Shown piece by piece: positions 6,629-14,464 of a stretch of 15,565 bases of DNA. The notes below the pieces were generated by a model. That model was not told the DNA's origin and did not search any database. It saw nothing but the letters and a program-made list of their open reading frames with translations. The DNA is from Planctomycetota bacterium (lineage in GTDB: Bacteria; Planctomycetota; UBA1135). Position 1 is the first letter of the stretch; the number at the start of each line of letters is the position of its first letter. The position numbers and the translations under genes were made by a program. Where the stretch lies: the NCBI GenBank assembly GCA_014382465.1, contig JACNJP010000267.1:1-15565 (forward strand). Direction: 5' to 3'.

Positions 6629-7610
6629 CGGCCTCGGCGCCCTGCCCGCCCGGTCCGCGGGCGGCCGGGTGGCCACGGTCGGCGTCTTCGACGGCGTCCA
6701 TCTAGGCCATTTCGTCGTCATGCGCCAGGTGGTGGAGCGGGCCCGCGCGCTCGGCGCCGCGCCGACCGTGGTGACCTTCGCCGGCCACCCGAAGGAGGTC
6801 CTGGTCGGCCGCGCCCCGGCGACCGTCACCAGCCTGGCCCACCGGCTGCTGCTGTTCGAGCGGGCCGGGATCGGGACCACGCTGGTGCTCGACTTCACGC
6901 CCGAGCTGCGCGAGCTGACCGCCGCGCAATTCACCCGGCGAGTGCTGGTCGACGGCCTCGGCGTCCGCGAGCTGGTGCTGGGCTTCGACAGCAAGTTCGG
7001 CAAGGACCGCAGCGGCACCGCGGCCTCCCTCCAGCCGCTGGCGGCCGAGCTCGGCGTCGTCCTGGTCGAGGTGCCGCCGCTGCGGCTGGAGGAGCGCGCG
7101 GTCAGCTCCTCCGCCATCCGCGAGGCGGTCCAGCTCGGCGAGCTCGACCGCGCCGCCGCCATGCTCGGGCGCCCGGTGAGCCTGCTCGGCAGCGTCATCC
7201 GCGGCCACGGCCGCGGCCGCGAGATCGGCTTCCCGACCGCCAACCTCGACCCCCACCATGTGCTCCGGCCGCCCGACGGGGTCTACGCCGTGATGGTGCT
7301 GCTCGACGGCCGCCTCCGGCCGGCGGTCGCCAACATCGGCGAGCGGCCGACCTTCGGCAGCCCGGGCCACTCGGTGGAGGTCCACCTGCTCGACTTCGAC
7401 GGCGACCTCTACGGCCGCGAGCTGGAGGTCTACTTCCTCGAGCGGCTGCGCGGCGAGGGGACCTTCGCCGGCGCCGCCGAGCTCGGCCGCCAGATCGGGC
7501 GGGACGTCGAGGCGGCGCGGCGGTCCGCGGCTGCGGCGCCGGAGCGCTGGGTGATCCCCGGGGCCTACCTGCCCATCGAACATCCCGGCTCCGGCGTCAC
7601 GCGCGGATAA
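6615..7610 (+). CDS. ribF: Bifunctional riboflavin kinase / FAD synthetase
   Basis: 331 residues from GTG 6615. It converts riboflavin to FMN and FMN to FAD. The N-terminal FAD synthetase (nucleotidyltransferase) domain shows GVFDGVHLGH at 23-32, GFDSKFGKDRSG at 123-134 and SSSAIR at 164-169. The C-terminal riboflavin kinase domain shows GHGRGREIGFPTANL at 197-211, GVYAV at 222-226, ANIGERPTF at 239-247 and VEVHLLDFDGDLYG at 254-267. The GTG is chosen because the family normally begins only about 15-20 residues before the GVFDG motif; the frame is open further upstream inside def, but that extension has no family likeness. The overlap with def suggests translational coupling. The C-terminal ~15 residues after RWVIPGAYLP extend slightly beyond the usual end. 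The flavoprotein gene at 15097 would use its product, but that is not evidence of linkage. Confidence 0.95.
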   Translation: MLRLDGLGALPARSAGGRVATVGVFDGVHLGHFVVMRQVVERARALGAAPTVVTFAGHPKEVLVGRAPATVTSLAHRLLLFERAGIGTTLVLDFTPELRELTAAQFTRRVLVDGLGVRELVLGFDSKFGKDRSGTAASLQPLAAELGVVLVEVPPLRLEERAVSSSAIREAVQLGELDRAAAMLGRPVSLLGSVIRGHGRGREIGFPTANLDPHHVLRPPDGVYAVMVLLDGRLRPAVANIGERPTFGSPGHSVEVHLLDFDGDLYGRELEVYFLERLRGEGTFAGAAELGRQIGRDVEAARRSAAAAPERWVIPGAYLPIEHPGSGVTRG

Positions 7611-7783
7611 AGAGGCAAGTGGCGAGGACCACGACCGCCATCGTCGCCTGACGGCGACCTCCCCCGGTCAGCCGTGATCCTGCCATGCAGCCGTAGATGA
7701 CCCCGCCGGCGGCCGGCCGGCGGAAGAAATTCCGGCGCCAGGATGTGGCCGCGGGCCCGGTGGCGCTGCGCTGGCCGCCGGGG

Positions 7784-7789
7784 TATTCT
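7784..7789 (+). promoter_or_regulatory. -10-like hexamer of the tRNA-Phe promoter
   Basis: TATTCT ends 12 bases before the first base of tRNA-Phe, the right distance for a start just upstream of the mature 5' end. It is the only A/T-rich word in a strongly GC-rich flank. No good -35 element is seen at 16-18 bases upstream. Confidence 0.45.
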
Positions 7790-7801
7790 TCTCGTCCGCA
7801 T

Positions 7802-7877
7802 GGGCGGATAGCTCAGTTGGTAGAGCAACGGATTGAAAATCCGTGTGTCGGCGGTTCGACTCCGCCTCTGCCCACCA
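7802..7877 (+). tRNA. tRNA-Phe (anticodon GAA)
   Basis: A complete 76-base cloverleaf with encoded CCA. The acceptor GGGCGGA pairs with TCTGCCC (one G-T pair). The D stem is GCTC/GAGC with loop AGTTGGTA. The anticodon stem ACGGA/TCCGT holds loop TTGAAAA, giving anticodon GAA at 7835-7837. The variable loop has 5 bases (GTGTC), and the T stem GGCGG/CCGCC holds loop TTCGACT. The discriminator base is A at 7874 and CCA is 7875-7877. It stands alone, with a promoter-like word 12 bases upstream and a hairpin terminator 5 bases downstream. Confidence 0.98.
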
Positions 7878-7882
7878 AAGCA

Positions 7883-7917
7883 AGGAAGGGCGCGCCTCGC
7901 GGCGCGCCCTTCCTCTT
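7883..7917. terminator. Bidirectional hairpin terminator between tRNA-Phe and the nuclease-like gene
   Basis: A perfect 14-bp stem (7883-7896 with 7901-7914) and TCGC loop begin five bases after the tRNA CCA. The plus-strand tail is CTTC; the minus-strand tail is TGCTTTGG. It lies 25 bases past the stop of the converging gene at 7940, so it probably serves both transcripts. The T tracts are short, but the stem is very GC-rich. Confidence 0.7.
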
Positions 7918-7939
7918 CAACTGGGCCAGGAAGCGGCGG

Positions 7940-10135
7940 TCAGGCCTCGTCCTTGCGCTTCGCCGGCTGGGCGAACATGGCCGCCAGCTCGGGGGAGATG
8001 GTCACGCCGGAGGCCGATTTCTTGCTCCCGGAGACCGGTTCGGGCACCGGCGCGGGATCGGGAACCGGATCGGGCTCGGGTTCCTCCTCCGGGACGACCT
8101 CCGCGAGTTCGGGCGGCGGCGCGGCGGCGATGGGCTCGGCTACCACCTCAGCTTCCACTGGAGCCGCTCCGCTCTCCTCGACGCCGGCGAGCTCCGCGCT
8201 CGCCTCGGCCAGGGACTCCGCCTTGGTCTTGCGGCGGCGGCGGCGCGGTTTGGCCTCCGGAGTCTCGACGGCGGCGGCGCTGTCGGCGGCCGGTCCCTCG
8301 GAAGGATCCGGTTCCGCGTCGGCCGACGCGCGGTCTGCCGGGACGGCTTCGCCGTTGGTCTCGGCGACCGCGGGCGGACTGGCCTCCTCCTCCGACTTGC
8401 GACGGCGACGGCGGCGGCGGCGGCGGGGCTTCGAAGCCTCCTCCGCCTCCTTGGATCCAGCATCCGGCTCGGCGGCGTCCTCGCCGGAGCCCGAGCCATC
8501 CGCCGACTCCGCGCTCTCGGCAGCGTCGGCTTCGACCGCCGCCGCCAGCCCGGCCAGGGTCTCGGCGGCGCTCGGCCTCGTCGGCTCATCCTGAACCTCG
8601 GCGTCCTCGGCCGCGCCCTCGGCGGGAGCGGATTCGCCCCCCTTCTCCCCCTCGGCGAAGGGGCTGGAGCGACGACGGCGACGGCGGCGTGAGCTCCGCT
8701 CCTCGCCGGCGACCTTCTCCTCGGCCGGGCCCGGGGCGGGCTCGGGAGAGTCCGGAGCCGGTTCGGCGTCGACCGGCTCGATCGGCAGCGGCTCGTTGAG
8801 CTTGCCAGCGGAGTCGCCTTCTCCGGCGCGACGGCGGCCGCGCCCCCCCCGGCGACCGCGACGACGGCGGCGGCCCGTGGACGCATCGGCCGGACTGTCG
8901 GCGTCGAGGGCGAGGTGGCCGAGCCTGCGGGCCGGCGCCGCGTCCTCGAGCGGAATCTCCTCCTCCCCGAGCGGCGGCAACACCCCGAGCGGCAGGGGAG
9001 CGGTCCGGTCATTCGGATCGCGTTCCCGCTCGCGCGAGCGGTAGAGGGCGGCCTCCTGGTCGCTGATGCCGAGGAAGCGGTTCATGAAGCCGTCGACCTC
9101 CTCGAGGGAGATCAGCGTCATGTCCAGCATGTCGGTGATGCGGCTGCGCGTGCTGGAGTCCGGCGGCCGGATCAACAGCAGGCCGGCGCTCTCGCGGTCG
9201 CAGCCAAAGATCTTGACCAAGCCCTTGAAGCGGGCCGAGTAGTCCTGCCAGTTGCCGGTCTTGCACTCGACCCACAGCATGCGGCCGTCGACGTTGGCCA
9301 TCAGGTCGGCCTCGAACTCCTTCAGGTCCGGAAGCGTGCCCTTGACGTTGAACAGCACCTGGAACTTGGACGGGCTCATGCGCGACTTCAGGCGCCGCGT
9401 CAGCAGCCAGGAGACGTAGATCTCCAGCCAGCCGCCGGTCAGGAACTGGGCCGTCGCGCCGTCCTTGGTCGGGATGACCCGGAGCTGCTTCTTGGGCGAG
9501 CGGTGGTAGTAGAAGTCCTTCAGCAGGCCGTGTCGGTGCAGCATCGTGCCAAGCTGGACGGCCGCCGAGCGCTCGTGCTCGGACCAGCGATCGATGTCGA
9601 TGCGCTGGCCGTGACCCGAGGCCACCGCCCGCTTCATCTTCTCGTAGAACGGTCCTACGAGGTCGAAGTGGGTGCCGATGTGGCGCGCGAGGTGCTCGAA
9701 GGCCTCGTTCCGGGCCAGGTCGTCCTGGCCTTCGTAGACGATCACGTCCTGCTTGCGCAGGTAGTCGACCAAGGGGCCGGTCGGCGCGTCCTCGGGCGGC
9801 TCCTTCGGCAGCCCGCGTCGTTGGTATTGGCGTTCGCTGGGGCGTTCGCTGGGACGGTCGCTCTGGCGCTCGCCCGGTCGTTCGAATTGACGGTCGTTTT
9901 CCCTCTCGGGGCTCTCGGCCTTTCGGCTTCTGCCCTTCCCACCCCGCCGGCCACGGCCAGCCGACGAGGACGATCCGTTGATGTCTCCGATGGATTCTCG
10001 GAGGAGCCGGATCTCATGAATTAAAGCCCGAATATCCTCGCCGTTGCCGGCGTCGGATCGGGCTTCGTCCGGGGAGCGGTCGCGGTTTCCGTCGCGTTCT
10101 TCCGCTCCCTTTAAGAGGCGTTGGAAGAAGCCCAT
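7940..10135 (-). CDS. DUF1887-like PD-(D/E)XK nuclease-domain protein with long arginine-block disordered tail
   Basis: 731 residues. A short N-terminal helix (MGFFQRLLKGAEE) and helix 33-50 are followed by a disordered R/G/S/P/E region (54-110) with tandem RPSE-like repeats at 81-106. A mostly helical domain at 120-225 ends in a beta hairpin (LRVIPTKDGATAQF). A nuclease-like core spans about 232-330: GGWLEIYV with Glu238, then EFEADLM with Asp277, then WVECKTG with Glu290-Cys-Lys292, and a downstream strand AGLLLIRPP. This D...ExK order is the PD-(D/E)XK signature, and the GGWLE...ECKTG spacing resembles the nuclease half of DUF1887 proteins (Card1/Can2). No CARF sensor domain is visible. 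The tail (380-731) is disordered, Ala/Glu/Pro-rich, with arginine blocks at 421-436, 483-489, 571-579 and 631-635. Substrate and role are unknown; RNA or DNA binding through the tail is an inference. The nuclease call rests on motifs read by eye. Confidence 0.8.
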   Translation of the reverse strand: MGFFQRLLKGAEERDGNRDRSPDEARSDAGNGEDIRALIHEIRLLRESIGDINGSSSSAGRGRRGGKGRSRKAESPERENDRQFERPGERQSDRPSERPSERQYQRRGLPKEPPEDAPTGPLVDYLRKQDVIVYEGQDDLARNEAFEHLARHIGTHFDLVGPFYEKMKRAVASGHGQRIDIDRWSEHERSAAVQLGTMLHRHGLLKDFYYHRSPKKQLRVIPTKDGATAQFLTGGWLEIYVSWLLTRRLKSRMSPSKFQVLFNVKGTLPDLKEFEADLMANVDGRMLWVECKTGNWQDYSARFKGLVKIFGCDRESAGLLLIRPPDSSTRSRITDMLDMTLISLEEVDGFMNRFLGISDQEAALYRSRERERDPNDRTAPLPLGVLPPLGEEEIPLEDAAPARRLGHLALDADSPADASTGRRRRRGRRGGRGRRRAGEGDSAGKLNEPLPIEPVDAEPAPDSPEPAPGPAEEKVAGEERSSRRRRRRRSSPFAEGEKGGESAPAEGAAEDAEVQDEPTRPSAAETLAGLAAAVEADAAESAESADGSGSGEDAAEPDAGSKEAEEASKPRRRRRRRRRKSEEEASPPAVAETNGEAVPADRASADAEPDPSEGPAADSAAAVETPEAKPRRRRRKTKAESLAEASAELAGVEESGAAPVEAEVVAEPIAAAPPPELAEVVPEEEPEPDPVPDPAPVPEPVSGSKKSASGVTISPELAAMFAQPAKRKDEA
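9817..9900 (-). repeat. Degenerate 12-bp tandem repeat inside the nuclease-like gene
   Basis: About seven 12-base units encode four-residue steps such as RPSE, RPGE, RQSD and RQFE. Units at 9829-9840 and 9841-9852 are identical (GGCGTTCGCTGG on the plus strand); units at 9853, 9865, 9877 and 9889 are diverged copies. Because the unit is a multiple of three, copy-number change would keep the frame. Confidence 0.65.
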
Positions 10136-10144
10136 TGAGCGCGT

Positions 10145-10174
10145 TTTCTACCACATCCTGGCCGGAAGCTCCAA
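10145..10174 (-). promoter_or_regulatory. Sigma70-like promoter for the nuclease-like gene
   Basis: On the minus strand TTGGAG, 18 bases and TAGAAA end 9 bases before the ATG, which predicts an almost leaderless transcript. No Shine-Dalgarno lies between them. Match by eye only. Confidence 0.4.
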
Positions 10175-10245
10175 CTTCCTTGACCTAAAGGGTTTGCCCG
10201 AGGCCCTCTGGAGCCCGCGCCGGCGCCGGCGGTCGGTCCTAAACC

Positions 10246-12354
10246 ATGCTGCTCCAAACCCTTCCGACCGTCCTACTGGTCATCGCCTTTTTCCAGGAAC
10301 CTGCCGTGAGCGAGACCCTCTCCGACCACCAGCCGAACCACCTGGCCGGGGAGACCTCCCCGTACTTGCTTCAACACGCATACAACGCAGTGAACTGGTA
10401 TCCATGGGGGACCGAGGCCCTCGAGCGCGCGCGGAATGAGGACAAGCCGATCTTCTTGAGCATCGGCTATTCGGCCTGCCACTGGTGCCACGTCATGGAG
10501 CGCGAGTCCTTCGAGGACGCCGAGATCGCGGCTTTCCTGAACCAGCACTTCGTCAGCATCAAGGTCGACCGCGAAGAGCGCCCGGACCTGGACGAACTCT
10601 ACATGGCAGCCGTCCAGCGGATGACCGGCGGCGGCGGCTGGCCGATGACCGTGTTCCTGACACCGGAGCGCAACCCGTTCTACGGCGGCACCTACTTCCC
10701 GCCGCGGGCGAAGTTCGGCCGGCCCGGCTTCCTCGACCTGCTGCAGGGCATCCACCAGGCCTGGGGCGGAAAGCGCGCCGAGATCGACGCCTCGGCCGAG
10801 CAGATGGGCGCGGGGCTGGCCTTCCAGTTGCCTCCTGCCCAGGCCAGCGACCTCCCGTCGCCCGACGCCTTCCACGCCGCTGAGCTCCGGCGCGTGGCGC
10901 AGATCCAGCCGCAGTTCAACTCCGAGAACGGCGGCTTCGGCCCGCCGCCGATGTTCCCGCGCGCCGACGACCTGCGCTGGCTGCTGGCCGCCTCGTCGCG
11001 CTCGGGCTCGCAGGAGGCCGCTGACATGGCGCTGTTCTCCCTCCGGCGCATGGCGCTCGGCGGCATGTACGACCAGCTCGGCGGCGGCTTCGCCCGCTAC
11101 TCGGTCGACGCCCGCTGGCTGATCCCCCACTTCGAGAAGATGCTCTACGACCAGGGTGACCTGGTGCCGGCCTACCTCGAGGCCTGGCGGCGCAGCGGAG
11201 ACCCGTTCTTCGCCCGTATCGCCCGCGAGACCTGCGACTACCTGCTGCGCGAGATGCGCGACGAGGGCGGAGCCTTCTGGTCCAGCACCGACGCCGACTC
11301 GGAGGGCGAGGAGGGCAAATTCTTCGTCTGGGACCCGGCGGAGCTGGAGGCGGTGCTCGGGAAGGAGGACGGCGCCTTCGCCGCCCGCGCTTACGGCGTC
11401 AGCCCGCGCGGCAACTTCGAGCACGGCAAGTCGGCCCTGACCCGCTGGCAGGAGTTGAACGCCGAGGAGGAGGCCCGGCTCGTCGGCATCCGGGAGCGCC
11501 TCTACCGGGCGCGGCTAGAGCGCGTTCCGCCCGGCACCGACGACAAGGTGCTGGTCGGCTGGAACGGGCTCGCCATCGCCGCGCTGGCCCAGGCCGGCCG
11601 GCTGCTCGACGATCCGCGCTACACCGAGGCGGCCGCCGAAGCCGCCGGCTTCCTGCTGCGGGAGCTGCGGGTCGACGGCCGCTGGTTCCGCGCCTACCGC
11701 GGGGGCGCGGTCAACAACGCCGCCGTGCTCGAGGACCACGCCTATCTCTGCCGGGGGCTGCTGAGCCTGTTCCAGAGCACCGGCGAGGAGCGCTGGCTGG
11801 CCGAGGCCGGCGACCTGGCGCAGCGCATGCTCGACGAGTACTGGGACGCCGACACGGCGGTCTTCTGGAACACCGACGGCGCCGACCCGACCGTCCTGCA
11901 CCGCATGGCCTCGCCGTGGGACGGCGCCACGCCGTCGCCGAACGCGGTGGCGCTCGAGTGCCTGGCGCTCCTGAGCGCCTTCACCCACGAGGAGCGCTGG
12001 GCGCAGCCCGCCCACCGCGGCTACGTCGCCTTGCAGGAGCTGCTGCAGCGGTCTCCGGCCTCGTTCACGGCCACCATGCGGCCGATGGCCTGGGTGCTCG
12101 AGGAACCCGCCGTCGCGGTGGTCGTCGGCGACGGCAGCCGCGAATCACTCGCCGGCTGGCGGCAGGCGCTGCTCCGACCCGGCGCGCCCGAGGTCATCGA
12201 GGTCTTCCGCGCCGGTGCCGCCCCGGAGAGCCCGCTGGGCCTGTTGCAGGGCCGCGATGCCCTCGAGGGCCGGGCCACCCTCTACCTGTGCCGCGGCGCC
12301 ACCTGCCTGCCGCCGCTGAACGACCCGGCCCGGCTGGCGACCGCCCGCGGCTGA
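10246..12354 (+). CDS. YyaL/SPATA20-family thioredoxin-domain protein (DUF255 plus alpha/alpha barrel)
   Basis: 702 residues. The N-terminal thioredoxin-like (DUF255/Thioredoxin_7) domain starts with the family signature NHLAGETSPYLLQHAYN (31-47) and WYPWG, followed by SIGYSACHWCHVMERESFED (72-91) with a CxxC at Cys78/Cys81, then VDREERPDLD and GGWPMTVFLTP. The C-terminal part is an (alpha/alpha)6-barrel of the type seen in sugar epimerases (HFEKMLYDQ, DDKVLVGWNGLAIAALAQAG) and ends with the family's two-cysteine signature (YLCRGATCLPPL). The biochemical role of the family is not settled. From ATG 10246 there is a hydrophobic N-terminus (LPTVLLVIAFF) that could be a signal peptide but lacks a basic n-region. 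The in-frame GTG at 10306, with AGGA about 9 bases upstream, would remove it and give 682 residues, closer to the usual cytoplasmic form. The start is therefore uncertain; the identity is not. Confidence 0.93.
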   Translation: MLLQTLPTVLLVIAFFQEPAVSETLSDHQPNHLAGETSPYLLQHAYNAVNWYPWGTEALERARNEDKPIFLSIGYSACHWCHVMERESFEDAEIAAFLNQHFVSIKVDREERPDLDELYMAAVQRMTGGGGWPMTVFLTPERNPFYGGTYFPPRAKFGRPGFLDLLQGIHQAWGGKRAEIDASAEQMGAGLAFQLPPAQASDLPSPDAFHAAELRRVAQIQPQFNSENGGFGPPPMFPRADDLRWLLAASSRSGSQEAADMALFSLRRMALGGMYDQLGGGFARYSVDARWLIPHFEKMLYDQGDLVPAYLEAWRRSGDPFFARIARETCDYLLREMRDEGGAFWSSTDADSEGEEGKFFVWDPAELEAVLGKEDGAFAARAYGVSPRGNFEHGKSALTRWQELNAEEEARLVGIRERLYRARLERVPPGTDDKVLVGWNGLAIAALAQAGRLLDDPRYTEAAAEAAGFLLRELRVDGRWFRAYRGGAVNNAAVLEDHAYLCRGLLSLFQSTGEERWLAEAGDLAQRMLDEYWDADTAVFWNTDGADPTVLHRMASPWDGATPSPNAVALECLALLSAFTHEERWAQPAHRGYVALQELLQRSPASFTATMRPMAWVLEEPAVAVVVGDGSRESLAGWRQALLRPGAPEVIEVFRAGAAPESPLGLLQGRDALEGRATLYLCRGATCLPPLNDPARLATARG

Positions 12355-12430
12355 CCGCCGTGGCAGGTCACGGCCGGCTTGCATGGCTGGCAGGAAGGAC
12401 TAGCGTGGCCGGGGAGTCTTCTCCTCCGTA

Positions 12431-14416
12431 GTGCCCCGTTTCCTCCTCCCCCTGATCCTGACCGCCCTGGCGGCCGGCGCGCTGGTGTGGCTGCTGGGCT
12501 TCGCGGACCGGCCCGCCGCGCCCGCGCCTGCAGTCGTCGAGGAGCCGGCCGAGGCGGTGACTCCGGCGGCCGCCGCCGACGCGCCGGAGACGACGACGCC
12601 CGATCCTCCGGCGGTCCCGCCCCTGCCCGATTTGGAGCCCGGCGCCAACCGCGCGCCCGTCGTGGAGAGCGAGGAATCCCTCCCCGAAGCGGATCTGGCC
12701 GCTCCCGAGGGCCCGACCGCCCGCTTGCGCGTCCGCGCCCTGCGGCCGGACGGCCGCGTCTGGCCGCTGCTCGCGCTCCGGCTCGGTTGGCACGACGGCC
12801 GGCGCCCGCGCGAGAGCCGCGGCCTCACCGACCTCTTCGGCAGCTACGAGATCGACCTGCCGGCGCGGCTGGAGGAGCTCCAGCTCGCCTGGGGCGACGG
12901 CCGCCAGGCCGCCTTCGAGCTGCGCAGCTTCAGCGTCGCGCTGCGGGCCTGGAGCACCACCGTGCTGGTGATCGAGCCGCGGCCGCCGGGGACCCTCCTG
13001 GGGACGCTCGTCGACGCCGGCGGAGGCGCGATCGCAGGCGCCACGGTCTGCCTCGATCCGAAGGAGCCGAGGACCCCCTTGTGGCGGCTGGCCAACGACC
13101 CCGACCAAGCGCTGGCGGTCACCCGCCTCGACGGCAGCTTCGAGCTCGGCGGCGTCGCCGGGAGCTGCTGGCTGCGCTTCCTGCTGCCGAGCGGCGCCGT
13201 GGCGACGGCGATGGCCTCGCTCCCCGAAGGCGGCACGACCGACCAGGAATTCCGGCTGCCGCGGTGGCGCAGCCTGGCGGTGCGGGTGGTCGACGCCAGG
13301 GAGCAGCCGCTGGCCGGCGCCGAACTCGACGCCGGCGCCTATCACTGGGGCTCCAAGCCCGGCGTGACCACCTTCCACTCCGCCCGCGCCCGCAGCGGCG
13401 GCGACGGCTGGGCCCGCTTCCCGCAGGTGGCCGACGACGAGATCCCGCTGGGCGCCCGGCTCCCTGGCTACCAGGACTGGGACGGCAAGCTCGCCCCCGG
13501 GCTCGCCAGCACGGTGGTCACGCTGGCCGACGCCTGGACCGTCGAGGGCCAGGTGTTCGCGGCCAACGGCGAGCCGGCGGCGGGCGCTGCGGTGCTCCTG
13601 TGGGTGGAGGAAGAGGAGGGCGACTCCATCCGCCAGCCTAGGGCCGGGTCCTGGACGGCGCAGCAGGCCGGCGAGGACGGCCGCTTCCGCCTCCGTCTGC
13701 GGACCTCCGGCCGGCGCGGCGCCCTGCTCGCGCGCGGGCCCGGACTGGCGCGGGGAGTGTTGTGGCCCTTGCAGCTCGGCCCGCTGGTCCGCGGCGTCGT
13801 CATCGGCCTCGGCCCCGAGTCGCCGCTCGCCGGCCGCGTGCTGCTGCCGAACGGAGAGGGGCTGCGCGGGGCGGACATCAGCGCGCGGCCGGTGGAGCCG
13901 CCGTGGGCCTGGACCGACCTCCACGGCGGGGCGGTCCCGACCTGGAGCTCGCGGACCCTCGGCTGGGACCGGCGCCAGCCGCTCGACGCCGACGGCGGCT
14001 TCGACTTCCTGGGGCTGCCGGCCGGCCTCTACGACTTCGAGGTCCGCTCGCTCCGGGAGGGCGGCGTCCTGGCCCTGGCCCGGCGGGGCTCCTCCAACCG
14101 CGACATCCGGATCTACCTCGGCGAGGGGACCGAGCAGCTGGTCCACTTCGACTTCCAGGTCAGCGACGGCGCCAAGGGGCCGCCGCTGACCGACTTCGAG
14201 ATCGTCATCACCGGCACCGAGGTCGGCGGCCGGAGCATCCTGTCCCGGCGCGTGCTGTCCACCGACGGCCTGTTCTCCTGGGAGGGCTTCCTGCCGGGCA
14301 GCTACTGGATCGACGTCCGCGCCAGCGGCTTCCGCGACTTCGGCCGCGTGCGCCAGCGCTACAGCGCCGGCCGCCACTTCATCGACGCCGCCCTGACGCG
14401 GCCGGAGCGCGGCTGA
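12431..14416 (+). CDS. Membrane-anchored protein with repeated carboxypeptidase-regulatory-like beta-sandwich domains
   Basis: 661 residues from GTG 12431. An N-terminal hydrophobic anchor (FLLPLILTALAAGALVWLLG, 4-23) precedes an Ala/Pro/Glu-rich linker (27-92). Five or six beta-sandwich units of the CarboxypepD_reg / CnaB-like type follow at about 97-180, 188-262, 281-345, 370-435, 463-540 and 570-655. Typical words are GTLVDAGGGAIAGATV, LDGSFELGGVAG, VRVVDAREQPLAGAEL, VEGQVFAANGEPAAGAAV, GRVLLPNGEGLRGADI and FDFLGLPAGLYDFEV. No peptidase or other catalytic domain is present. The likely place is the cell envelope, facing the periplasm, with a structural or binding role; no ligand can be read from the sequence. 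Such multi-domain proteins are abundant in Planctomycetota. It lies 76 bases after the YyaL-type gene on the same strand, and 48 bases before the ferritin-like gene. No Shine-Dalgarno is seen, so the start is moderately certain; the anchor supports it. Confidence 0.82.
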   Translation: MPRFLLPLILTALAAGALVWLLGFADRPAAPAPAVVEEPAEAVTPAAAADAPETTTPDPPAVPPLPDLEPGANRAPVVESEESLPEADLAAPEGPTARLRVRALRPDGRVWPLLALRLGWHDGRRPRESRGLTDLFGSYEIDLPARLEELQLAWGDGRQAAFELRSFSVALRAWSTTVLVIEPRPPGTLLGTLVDAGGGAIAGATVCLDPKEPRTPLWRLANDPDQALAVTRLDGSFELGGVAGSCWLRFLLPSGAVATAMASLPEGGTTDQEFRLPRWRSLAVRVVDAREQPLAGAELDAGAYHWGSKPGVTTFHSARARSGGDGWARFPQVADDEIPLGARLPGYQDWDGKLAPGLASTVVTLADAWTVEGQVFAANGEPAAGAAVLLWVEEEEGDSIRQPRAGSWTAQQAGEDGRFRLRLRTSGRRGALLARGPGLARGVLWPLQLGPLVRGVVIGLGPESPLAGRVLLPNGEGLRGADISARPVEPPWAWTDLHGGAVPTWSSRTLGWDRRQPLDADGGFDFLGLPAGLYDFEVRSLREGGVLALARRGSSNRDIRIYLGEGTEQLVHFDFQVSDGAKGPPLTDFEIVITGTEVGGRSILSRRVLSTDGLFSWEGFLPGSYWIDVRASGFRDFGRVRQRYSAGRHFIDAALTRPERG

Positions 14417-14452
14417 GGCGCCGACGGTCCTCGCATCCCCGGCGAGATCGGC

Positions 14453-14458
14453 AATAAT
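14453..14458 (+). promoter_or_regulatory. -10-like hexamer placed for a leaderless transcript of the ferritin-like gene
   Basis: AATAAT (five of six with TATAAT) ends six bases before the ATG at 14465, so transcription would start at or next to the start codon. No clear -35 is present. It is the only A/T-rich word in the 48-base gap. Confidence 0.3.
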
Positions 14459-14464
14459 GGGGCC

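Noticed and set aside
7643..7658. Hairpin GTCGCC/GGCGAC after ribF as a terminator
   Set aside because: Six base pairs followed by C-rich sequence, no T tract. Nothing else convincing was seen in 7611-7783.
7668..7883. Small minus-strand frame encoding AESNRRHTDFQSVALPTELS
   Set aside because: This is the well-known false protein translated from the antisense of tRNA-Phe.
8399..8425. Triplet repeat as a CRISPR or intergenic repeat
   Set aside because: It lies in frame inside the nuclease-like gene and encodes arginine; there are no spacers.
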